Positions 1 to 6,240 of a DNA stretch of 16,473 nt are shown one piece after another. The notes beneath the pieces were generated by a model. It made no database searches and was not told where the DNA came from. It saw only the letters and a program-made list of their open reading frames with translations. Location of the stretch: positions 4,452-20,924 of the forward strand of contig DPRM01000085.1 of the NCBI GenBank assembly GCA_003537645.1, in the 5' to 3' direction. This stretch comes from Prolixibacteraceae bacterium. GTDB taxonomy: Bacteria > Bacteroidota > Bacteroidia > Bacteroidales > Prolixibacteraceae. The translations under genes and the position numbers were made by a program. The first letter of the stretch is position 1, and the number at the start of each line of letters is the position of its first letter.

Positions 1-378
1 CCCGAAGATTATCAGGTAGTCGTAAATATTGTTGAAACCATGACTCTGCCGGCATTGAATGCTTCGATTGCAAACCTAAAGTTGCGGGGGGTGAATACTA
101 TTGAATACGAAATTGAAAAGCACAAACGCCGCGCCGGTCCGTTTTCTGCTTTTATTCTCACCATTATTGGGGTATCACTTGCTTCCAGAAAAATTAAAGG
201 CGGTATTGGGTTTCATCTGGGGCTGGGACTATTGCTAAGTTTTTCGTATATTATGTTTATGCAGGTTACTACTGTATTCGCCACCAGTGGCTTGCTGGCT
301 CCCTATATGGCCTTATGGATTCCAAATATTATGTATGGTGGATTGGCTTTTTACCTCTACAGATGGGCTGCTCGATGA
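1..378 (+). CDS. LptF/LptG-family permease, C-terminal end (5' truncated)
   Basis: The reading frame is open from the first base, so the gene starts outside the window; 125 residues and the stop are visible. The pattern is that of the C-terminal membrane part of YjgP/YjgQ (LptF/LptG) permeases, which with LptB drive lipopolysaccharide from the inner membrane to the Lpt bridge. A basic stretch (EIEKHKRRAGPFSAFI, about 36-51 of the visible part) leads into three hydrophobic helices at about 47-62, 69-89 and 102-121. The GVSLASRK segment and the glycine-rich GGIGFHLGLGLL segment are typical of the family. LptF and LptG cannot be told apart from this end. An ATG at 40 lies inside the gene and is not the start. 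The next gene begins about 200 bp downstream behind its own promoter-like sequence, so it need not be in the same operon. Confidence 0.85.
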   Translation, partial: PEDYQVVVNIVETMTLPALNASIANLKLRGVNTIEYEIEKHKRRAGPFSAFILTIIGVSLASRKIKGGIGFHLGLGLLLSFSYIMFMQVTTVFATSGLLAPYMALWIPNIMYGGLAFYLYRWAAR

Positions 379-452
379 TGTTTAAAAATTCAAACCTATA
401 ATGAAATAATTCAAAAACAAATAAACAAGCAAAAGAGCCTATTTTATAACAA

Positions 453-468
453 ATGTTTTATAAAACAT
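453..468. promoter_or_regulatory. Perfect 16-bp palindrome, possible operator
   Basis: ATGTTTTATAAAACAT is a perfect inverted repeat with no spacer. It lies immediately upstream of the possible -33 element (470-472) of the carboxyltransferase promoter. No T-run follows, so it does not look like a terminator for the upstream permease gene. Its position suggests a dimeric repressor or activator site. The flanks are AT-rich and I do not recognise the motif, so the function is inferred from position only. Confidence 0.4.
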
Positions 469-469
469 G

Positions 470-500
470 TTGGGCAATAAAAAAATGATAATTTTGCCCA
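470..500 (+). promoter_or_regulatory. Promoter of the carboxyltransferase operon, framed by an inverted repeat
   Basis: TAATTTTG at 489-496 matches the Bacteroidota -7 consensus TAnnTTTG. A TTG at 470-472 lies 16 bp upstream, slightly short for a -33 element. The same segment carries a perfect 7-bp inverted repeat, TGGGCAA (471-477) and TTGCCCA (494-500), whose arms overlap the two promoter elements. Transcription would begin around 502-505 and give a leader of about 77 nt. That leader contains a weak 6-bp hairpin (GGAATA at 533-538 with TATTCC at 544-549). Confidence 0.5.
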
Positions 501-580
501 CCTGTAAAAAGCATTTTTTAATTATTTCAAAAGGAATAAATTCTATTCCCCCGGATTATTTTAATCAAAAAACAAATTCT

Positions 581-2125
581 ATGTCACTGAAAAGAAACAT
601 TTTAGATCTTCGGAAGCGAAAGGATGAGGTTCGGAAAGGCGGAGGAGATGAAGCCATGGAGAAACAGGTTGCCATGGGCAAGTTGTCAGCCCGTGATCGT
701 ATCCTGTCAATTGTTGATGAAGGTTCATTCCATGAATACGATATGTTCGTTGAGCATGCCGGAACCGACTTTGATATGGGTACCAAGGTTCTGGCCGGCG
801 ATGGCGTTGTAATCGGAACAGGAACTATTTATGGTTCTCCGGTTTGCCTTTTTGCGCAGGATTTTACTGTTGCCGGTGGTTCACTGGGTTTATCTCATGC
901 CCGTAAGATCACCAAAATTATGGATCATGCCCTGAAAATGCGTGTGCCATTGATTGGAATCAACGACTCGGGTGGTGCACGAATTCAGGAAGGGGTAAAT
1001 TCATTGGCTGGTTACGGCGAGATTTTCTTCCGCAATACACTTTCTTCAGGAGTTATTCCGCAAATATCTGTTATTCTCGGGCCATGTGCCGGAGGTGCAG
1101 TTTATTCTCCTGCATTGACCGACTTCGTTTTTGTGGTTGAAAATATCTCAAAAATGTTCATTACCGGTCCGGCTGTTATTAAGAGTGTTTTAGGCGAAGA
1201 TATTTCGATGGAAGCTCTTGGCGGTGCCAGGGTTCATGCCGAAATTACCGGAAATGCCCATTTCTTTGCTCTCAGCGAAAAAGAGTGTTTCGAGCAGATC
1301 AAAACATTGATTACCTATATTCCATGGAACAATACACAGAAAGCAAAAACTTTCCCTGTAAAAGAACCTTTATCAAAATACAAAATTCAGAATATCGTTC
1401 CGGCCGATGCACGTTTGCCTTACGACATTCGCGAAATCATCAAATCGATTACCGATGGTTCGGAGTTCTTCGAAATTATGGAACTTTTTGCAGCCAATAT
1501 TGTAATTGGTTTTGGCCGTATGAATGGCGAGACAATTGGTTTTGTAGCCAATCAGCCTAAAGTACTTGCCGGTGTGCTCGATTGCGACAGCTCTGATAAA
1601 GCAGCCCGTTTTATCCGCTATTGCAACGCTTTCAACATTCCGATTATTACACTCGAAGATATGCCGGGTTATTTGCCCGGAGTTGATCAGGAACACGCAG
1701 GTGTTATTCGTCACGGTGCCAAAATATTGTATGCTTATTCAGAAGCAACCGTTCCGAAGATTACCGTAATTATTCGTAAAGCCTACGGTGGAGGTTATAT
1801 CGCAATGAACTCGCGCCATTTGCGTGCCGATTTCGTATTTGCATGGCCAACTGCCGAAATTGCTGTAATGGGTCCTGAAGGTGCTGCCAATATTGTATTC
1901 CGTAAAGAAATATCAGAAGCTGCCGATCCGGATGCCATGCGCCAGCAGAAAATTCAGGAATACAAAGAGAAATTTGCAAATCCTTATGTAGCAGCCTCAA
2001 AAGGATATATCGACGAAGTAATAGAACCACAGGAAACCAGAAAAATCCTGTTACATGCACTTAAGATTTCTGCCAGTAAAGATGTACAGGGACCTTCTAA
2101 AAAACACGGACTTCCACCATTTTAA
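581..2125 (+). CDS. Acyl-CoA carboxylase / methylmalonyl-CoA decarboxylase carboxyltransferase subunit
   Basis: This is a 514-residue biotin-dependent carboxyltransferase that moves CO2 between carboxybiotin and an acyl-CoA such as propionyl- or methylmalonyl-CoA. Both crotonase-fold halves are present: DSGGARIQEG at about 129-138 and GPCAGGAVYSPALTD at 167-181 in the N half, then DMPGYLPGVDQEH at 360-372, RKAYGGGYIAM at 399-409 and MGPEGAANIVFRKEI at 430-444 in the C half. The last motif resembles MmdA of decarboxylases and the transcarboxylase 12S subunit more than actinobacterial PccB. An isoleucine (407) stands where propionyl-specific PccB proteins have aspartate. I chose ATG 581 because homology begins at MSLKRNILDLRKRKDEV; the frame extends back to 467, but that segment is unlike the family and overlaps the promoter. 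A biotin carrier gene follows after 16 bp. No biotin carboxylase, epimerase or oadB/oadG-like gene adjoins it, so substrate and direction stay open. Confidence 0.9.
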   Translation: MSLKRNILDLRKRKDEVRKGGGDEAMEKQVAMGKLSARDRILSIVDEGSFHEYDMFVEHAGTDFDMGTKVLAGDGVVIGTGTIYGSPVCLFAQDFTVAGGSLGLSHARKITKIMDHALKMRVPLIGINDSGGARIQEGVNSLAGYGEIFFRNTLSSGVIPQISVILGPCAGGAVYSPALTDFVFVVENISKMFITGPAVIKSVLGEDISMEALGGARVHAEITGNAHFFALSEKECFEQIKTLITYIPWNNTQKAKTFPVKEPLSKYKIQNIVPADARLPYDIREIIKSITDGSEFFEIMELFAANIVIGFGRMNGETIGFVANQPKVLAGVLDCDSSDKAARFIRYCNAFNIPIITLEDMPGYLPGVDQEHAGVIRHGAKILYAYSEATVPKITVIIRKAYGGGYIAMNSRHLRADFVFAWPTAEIAVMGPEGAANIVFRKEISEAADPDAMRQQKIQEYKEKFANPYVAASKGYIDEVIEPQETRKILLHALKISASKDVQGPSKKHGLPPF

Positions 2126-2141
2126 TCAAAACTAAAAGTTT

Positions 2142-2468
2142 ATGGCAGAACAGGAAAAAACACAGGTTATTATTGTGCACAGTGCTAAATATCAGACTAC
2201 TTATAATAAAAAGTACGAGAACCGAAAAGTTTGGATAGAACCGAATCATAACCATATAAATTCGTATATCCCCGGAACGATTATCGACATTCTTGTTAAG
2301 GAAGGCCAGAAAGTGGCTGCCGGACAAAGTATTCTGGTGTTGGAGGCAATGAAAATGCACAATGATATTCAGATGCCTTTTAAAGGTAAGATTCTGAAGG
2401 TGAATGTTGAAAAAGGTCAGAAAATACCAAAGAATTTTGTGATGATCGAAATTGAACCTGCAGAATAG
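2142..2468 (+). CDS. Biotin carboxyl carrier protein (biotin/lipoyl attachment domain)
   Basis: This 108-residue protein carries the swinging biotin for the carboxyltransferase encoded just upstream. The biotinyl domain covers about 41-105 and contains the attachment motif EAMKM at 68-72, with Lys71 as the modified residue. The sequence around it (PGTIIDILVKEGQKVAAGQ, then MPFKGKILKVNVEKGQ) is the usual hammerhead fold. Residues 1-40 form a short N-terminal segment ending in NKKYENRKVWIEP. The Ala/Pro-rich linker common in MmdC or OadA-type carriers is absent. The gene starts 16 bp after the carboxyltransferase stop and a terminator follows 22 bp downstream, so the transcript seems to encode only these two subunits. 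The partner carboxylase or membrane decarboxylase must be elsewhere in the genome. Confidence 0.9.
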   Translation: MAEQEKTQVIIVHSAKYQTTYNKKYENRKVWIEPNHNHINSYIPGTIIDILVKEGQKVAAGQSILVLEAMKMHNDIQMPFKGKILKVNVEKGQKIPKNFVMIEIEPAE

Positions 2469-2490
2469 TCATTTGGGCTAAATAATTTAT

Positions 2491-2522
2491 AGGAGCGTTT
2501 CTTTTTGAGACGCTCCTTTTTT
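2491..2522 (+). terminator. Intrinsic terminator of the carboxyltransferase/carrier operon
   Basis: An 11-bp stem (2491-2501 with 2507-2517, one G-T pair, GC-rich base GGAGCG) closes a TTTTT loop and runs straight into a six-T tract on the plus strand. On the minus strand the hairpin is followed by TATAAATT rather than a T-run, so it should mainly stop plus-strand transcripts. It lies between the converging carrier and response-regulator genes. Confidence 0.9.
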
Positions 2523-2588
2523 ATTTGCAGATTTTGTGAAGATAAACGTTGCAATAATTAGTGCACGGCTTTGGTTACTCGCTTAAAA

Positions 2589-3284
2589 TTAGCTGATATT
2601 AAGGAAATTGAGGAGTTTTTCCTTGTATTTAATGCCCATCGGTATTTTCGTATCCTGAATAAAAATGTGGTTGTCTTCGATTTTTTGGATATGGCTGAAA
2701 TTGACGACATACGAAAGATGCACCCGAAAGAAGAGGTTGGCCGGCAGTTTTCCCATTAAACTTTGAAATGTCATACGCACGAGGACTTTCTCGTTGTTCG
2801 ACACAATATTCAGGTAGTTTCCTTCGCTCTGGATGTACAAAATATCTTCGATACTAATCTTGATTTGCTTGTACCCGTCTTTTACAAAAATATACTTGCT
2901 CAACAGGCTGTCTTGCTGAAGGCTGTTCAGTTGTATTTGCTTTTTCACTTTGTTGATTGCCTTGTAGAACCGGTCGAATTCGATGGGTTTGAGCAGATAG
3001 TCAACAGCCTCGAAATTGTAGCTGTCGATGGCGTATTCGGAGTAAGCCGTGGTAAAAATGATGTAGGGTTTCGACTGTAGTTTCTCTGCAAACTGAAGTC
3101 CCGAAATGCCTGGCATATTGATGTCGAGGAAAATGAGATCAACAAAATTATCCTTTAAAAACACCAAAGCATCTTTGGGGTTTGTGAAAGTTTTGACCAG
3201 GTCAATTTCAGGAGCTTTAGCTGCATGTATCGATAGTACATCCAAAGCTTTGGGCTCATCGTCAACGGCTATGCAAAGAATCAT
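2589..3284 (-). CDS. LytTR-family response regulator
   Basis: This is a 231-residue DNA-binding response regulator of the LytR/AlgR/AgrA class. The receiver domain occupies about 1-115: acidic pair Asp8-Asp9, phosphoacceptor Asp54 in FLDINMPG, Thr78/Thr79 and Lys99-Pro100. After a short linker, a LytTR DNA-binding domain covers about 128-230, including VKDGYKQIKISIEDILYIQSEGNY and the terminal MGIKYKEKLL strand region. LytTR domains bind pairs of short direct repeats, usually next to promoters. The gene follows its histidine kinase on the same strand after 79 bp, and that gap holds a long perfect inverted repeat. The ATG is preceded by CCGCCG with no Shine-Dalgarno sequence; the start is set by the standard receiver N-terminus MILCIAVDDEP. 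The probable target, from context, is the kinase's own promoter. Confidence 0.93.
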   Translation of the reverse strand: MILCIAVDDEPKALDVLSIHAAKAPEIDLVKTFTNPKDALVFLKDNFVDLIFLDINMPGISGLQFAEKLQSKPYIIFTTAYSEYAIDSYNFEAVDYLLKPIEFDRFYKAINKVKKQIQLNSLQQDSLLSKYIFVKDGYKQIKISIEDILYIQSEGNYLNIVSNNEKVLVRMTFQSLMGKLPANLFFRVHLSYVVNFSHIQKIEDNHIFIQDTKIPMGIKYKEKLLNFLNIS

Positions 3285-3306
3285 CGGCGGTAAATTATAT
3301 AAATAG

Positions 3307-3352
3307 TTTAAGCTGAAAATTGATTTCCCACGGAATCAATTTTCAGCTTAAA
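3307..3352 (-). repeat. 19-bp perfect inverted repeat between kinase and regulator genes
   Basis: The arms TTTAAGCTGAAAATTGATT (3307-3325) and their exact complement (3334-3352) are separated by TCCCACGG. A T-G and a C-G pair can extend the stem to 21 bp with a CCAC loop. In the minus-strand transcript the hairpin begins 11 nt after the kinase stop and ends 22 nt before the regulator ATG. Only scattered T residues follow it, so it is not a classic terminator. It could act as a leaky terminator, an RNase-processing or stability element, or a protein site. No flanking target duplication is seen, so I do not call it a mobile element. Confidence 0.8.
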
Positions 3353-3363
3353 GTTAATGTTAG

Positions 3364-5874
3364 TTACAATATATCGATGGTAAGGATTACTATAAATTTG
3401 TCGATGGTTTTTGCAATCGAAATGTTGTGCCGGTCGGGATAAATGTGTTTCAAGCGGCTTTTTACGTTTTCGATCCCAATGCCAAAGCCTTTTTCCTTGT
3501 AATAAGCTTCAAAATTTTCGTCAACACTATTTTCAATAACAAACTGTATTCTATCGCCTTTCGCGGTAATGTCAATTTTCAGTTGCGACACTTCATTCGG
3601 GTTCATGCCGTGCTTAAAAGCGTTTTCAACAAATGGGATCAGCAACATGGGGGCAATGGAATAGCCCTGTTCTTCATCGATATCAACAGTAATAGCAATG
3701 TGGTGGTCAACGGCGCTGCGGATCGACTGCAACTTGACGTAATCCTCAATATAGCTTACTTCCCGCTGCAACAGGATCGATTCTTTTTCCATATCGTCGA
3801 GCATAAAGCGCATAAGGTTGGCCAGTTTCGCGATACATTCGGCTGTTTTTTCGCTGCCTTCCTTCAGGGCAAAAGCGTATAAAGTATTCAGGGTGTTAAA
3901 TAAAAAATGCGGATTTACCTGTGAGCGCAATTGAGCCAATTCGGCTTCTTTTTTCCGGTACAAGCTAAAACCGGTGGTATCGAGATTTTTAAACCGCTCT
4001 TTGATCGAGTAATAAACGAAAGAAGGAATCAGAACTGATGTAAAAAGCAACAGAAAGTCGAATCTCATATTTTTTATGCTGAAAAGCTCAAACATACTTT
4101 TATTAATGCCTATTAATTTGAGCGCTTTATAGGATTGAAATCCATCGAAGACAATCATCCCGACTGATGCGGCTAAAAGAATAATCGCATTAATTCCGAC
4201 AAACCAGATGGCTTTTTCTTTGCTGAAAAATCGGGGATACGAAATGAAGGCATGGAAGTAGAAAAGCAGCATCACTGCATAAAACGGAAGTGCCTGATTC
4301 AAAATTCGGTAATTGCCGACCGCGGCAACAAACACAAAATTAATCAGGAAGACAACCACCAGATTGAAAGCTAGTTCAAGGTTTAAATCGCCACTCTTTA
4401 TCAGATCTTTTAAAGTCGATTTACGCGAAGCCAGCAGGTTGGCATAGTACGAAGTCCATGAGAGCAAAACGATTCCTCCAAATATGCACGAACTTACAAG
4501 TACCAGTCGGGCTGCATTCAGGCTTTGTTCGCATAGGTACAGCCCCGCGATAACAGCAATAAATGCTCCACCCAAAATCTGCAGGTAACGCAGGTGATTT
4601 CCAGCCAAAGCGTATTTCGGGATTAACAGGTAGGTGTGAGCCAGAAAAACGCCAAGCCACAATACGACACCTACCATAGCTTTTTGACGTGACGGGTTTT
4701 GCGTGATATAGGCCAATGCAATAAAAGAAACAAACAGGTAAAAACCAACCTTTAGCCACAAGGCAAAGTCAATGTTTATGGGTTTAATACTGGTTATTTT
4801 AATCAACTTCACTACCACAAGTAATGCTGCAATAAAGCCAATAAAAAAAGCAATCGAAGCCAATATTCCCTGAAACATTCCACTGTTTATGCCTCGGTTT
4901 CGACTTATGTAAGCTCTCTGACGTTGTATTTCCTTTTTTAGTTCAGGTTCAGAAAACTGATCGGAGAAAAAGCTAAGTAGCGCCCGCTTTTCGCTCAGAC
5001 TGTGAGCCTTGTTCAGGTAATTCCGAATAACTTCAAGATCAAAATACAGGTTCATTTCCTTGGTGTAGTGGGTATTGGCGTACGCAATTTCGCCTTTCAG
5101 GTCGCCGTCTGTTGTTTTTGAATTTCGATCGACCATATAGCTGGGCAGCCTTGTAACGAGTTCCCTGAAACTATTGTGATTCAGCAAGTGATCGTCGGAA
5201 AAATCTGCGGCACTCAGTATGGAAGCCAGTTGGTTGGCTACGCTACCGCTTGCATTTTTATGGTTTTGGTACCGCGAATTGTGGGTCAGAACCTGGCTAG
5301 CCCTTTCGTTAAAAATCACGGCCTTTTCAACCTTGTAGTAACTGGAGTCGATGTCGCCCGATAACAGATATTTGTTTAAAAGTTCCAGTTTCCGGTCGGT
5401 CAGTGTGTTCAAGCCACTCAGAAAATAGCCCAAATCTGGTTCGTAATTTATCTTCGATGTTGCATCCCGGTCCCAGAATTCCATAAAAACGTCTCTTCGG
5501 TAGTTGCTTCTTCCGGCTCCGAGCCCGGTGTATTTAATGCTTTCGTCGAACCAAATACCGTTTAGTGTCATGTTAATACTGTCTCCTGAAATCAGATCAA
5601 GGTGAGTAAATTCGTTTCCCAGATGAATCCAGTACCGTGCGTAGTAATTATCGGGCTCGGTAATTTTAACCCGAAAAGTTCCATCGTCGGCAATCGAAAA
5701 ATCAAATCTCTTCGATTCTTCCCGCAAGGATTTGGTGCTGAACCATCGTTTTTCGATGTAGGAAATCTCCCGGTTCGAACAATTATCGATTTTGCCTTTA
5801 ATAATTATCGGTTTTTGAGCTACAGAAATGATAACTGACAACAGAGTAAGGATAGAGAAGAACAGTTTTTTCAT
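3364..5874 (-). CDS. Sensor histidine kinase (LytS/YehU type) with TlpA-like periplasmic N-terminus
   Basis: This is an 836-residue membrane sensor. Residues 1-20 form a signal peptide ending near SVAQ. Residues 21-115 look like the DUF4369-type beta domain that precedes the thioredoxin domain in Bacteroidota TlpA proteins: IIIKGKIDN, then DDGTFRVKI, ISGDSINMTLN and IKYTGLGAGRSNY. Residues 120-325 are a charged, mostly helical region. Nine hydrophobic helices follow, at about 335-356, 373-390, 400-418, 430-447, 456-474, 500-520, 527-545, 556-576 and 605-623; an odd number puts the C-terminus in the cytoplasm. The His_kinase core begins at about 640, with the phosphorylated His656 in QVNPHFLFN, the N box FVENAFKHG at 748-756 and the G box GFGIGIENV at 796-804. 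The gene precedes its LytTR partner. The signal sensed is unknown. The kinase call is firm; the TlpA resemblance is by eye. Confidence 0.9.
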   Translation of the reverse strand: MKKLFFSILTLLSVIISVAQKPIIIKGKIDNCSNREISYIEKRWFSTKSLREESKRFDFSIADDGTFRVKITEPDNYYARYWIHLGNEFTHLDLISGDSINMTLNGIWFDESIKYTGLGAGRSNYRRDVFMEFWDRDATSKINYEPDLGYFLSGLNTLTDRKLELLNKYLLSGDIDSSYYKVEKAVIFNERASQVLTHNSRYQNHKNASGSVANQLASILSAADFSDDHLLNHNSFRELVTRLPSYMVDRNSKTTDGDLKGEIAYANTHYTKEMNLYFDLEVIRNYLNKAHSLSEKRALLSFFSDQFSEPELKKEIQRQRAYISRNRGINSGMFQGILASIAFFIGFIAALLVVVKLIKITSIKPINIDFALWLKVGFYLFVSFIALAYITQNPSRQKAMVGVVLWLGVFLAHTYLLIPKYALAGNHLRYLQILGGAFIAVIAGLYLCEQSLNAARLVLVSSCIFGGIVLLSWTSYYANLLASRKSTLKDLIKSGDLNLELAFNLVVVFLINFVFVAAVGNYRILNQALPFYAVMLLFYFHAFISYPRFFSKEKAIWFVGINAIILLAASVGMIVFDGFQSYKALKLIGINKSMFELFSIKNMRFDFLLLFTSVLIPSFVYYSIKERFKNLDTTGFSLYRKKEAELAQLRSQVNPHFLFNTLNTLYAFALKEGSEKTAECIAKLANLMRFMLDDMEKESILLQREVSYIEDYVKLQSIRSAVDHHIAITVDIDEEQGYSIAPMLLIPFVENAFKHGMNPNEVSQLKIDITAKGDRIQFVIENSVDENFEAYYKEKGFGIGIENVKSRLKHIYPDRHNISIAKTIDKFIVILTIDIL

Positions 5875-5906
5875 GTGATTCGGTTTTGCTGTTATTTATT
5901 CAGCAG

Positions 5907-5937
5907 CTAAAGTAAGGCAGGGCAAAATACAAATAAA
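5907..5937 (-). promoter_or_regulatory. Probable promoter of the kinase-regulator operon
   Basis: Read on the minus strand, TACTTTAG (5914-5907) differs from the -7 consensus TAnnTTTG at one base. TTTA (5937-5934) sits exactly 19 bp upstream where a TTTG -33 element is expected. Transcription would begin near 5900, about 26 nt before the kinase ATG. Both elements are imperfect, as is usual for promoters that depend on an activator, and a pair of direct repeats lies 4 bp further upstream. Confidence 0.45.
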
Positions 5938-5941
5938 AAAA

Positions 5942-5973
5942 ATGGTACGGATGGGACGTTTGATGGTATGGAT
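5942..5973 (-). promoter_or_regulatory. 11-bp direct repeats 21 bp apart: candidate LytTR regulator site
   Basis: On the plus strand ATGGTACGGAT (5942-5952) and ATGGTATGGAT (5963-5973) match at 10 of 11 positions and start exactly 21 bp apart, two helical turns. On the minus strand they read ATCCATACCAT then ATCCGTACCAT. LytTR proteins are known to bind two imperfect direct repeats with about this spacing, commonly next to the -35 region. Here the proximal copy ends 4 bp from the inferred -33 element of the kinase gene, whose operon encodes a LytTR regulator. Autoregulation is therefore the natural reading, inferred from spacing and place. Confidence 0.6.
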
Positions 5974-6240
5974 TTGCTTTTGACTCTTAAACACAACATT
6001 TTTCGAAGCCGCTTGCGGCAATACCAAATTGAGATTGGCGGAGGAACAAATATCCGGAAATTCTGAAAACTATCTGAAATGGAGCTTTTAATTCAGATAA
6101 ACGAAAATAATACTAAAAACCTGATAATCATACTATTTATTGTCGACTGAATGTGGTATATTAATACAACCGAAAATCGCTGCCGGTAACCTGCGTACCC
6201 CAGGTGTTTCGGAAATTTTCTAACCTCAAAATGCAAAGGT
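5974..6240. other. Upstream region of the phosphoesterase gene, no gene seen
   Basis: This stretch of about 270 bp lies between the direct repeats and the phosphoesterase start. It has no convincing coding frame and no TAnnTTTG box pointing toward the plus-strand gene. A GCCGCTTGCGGC palindrome at 6008-6019 and a weak ACCTG/CAGGT pair (6189-6193, 6201-6205) are the only structures I see. A TACCTTTG box on the minus strand (6241-6234) faces away from the gene and lacks a -33 partner. Confidence 0.4.

Noticed and set aside
467..580. 38-residue N-terminal extension of the carboxyltransferase
   Set aside because: It overlaps the -7 box, does not resemble the family, and ATG 581 gives the usual N-terminus and length.
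3427..3882. 151-codon open frame on the plus strand inside the histidine kinase gene
   Set aside because: It is antisense to the conserved kinase core, shows no recognisable domain, and the kinase frame explains the sequence fully.
6008..6019. GCCGCTTGCGGC palindrome in the kinase-phosphoesterase gap
   Set aside because: The arms are only 5 bp with almost no loop and no T-run; no link to a promoter could be made.
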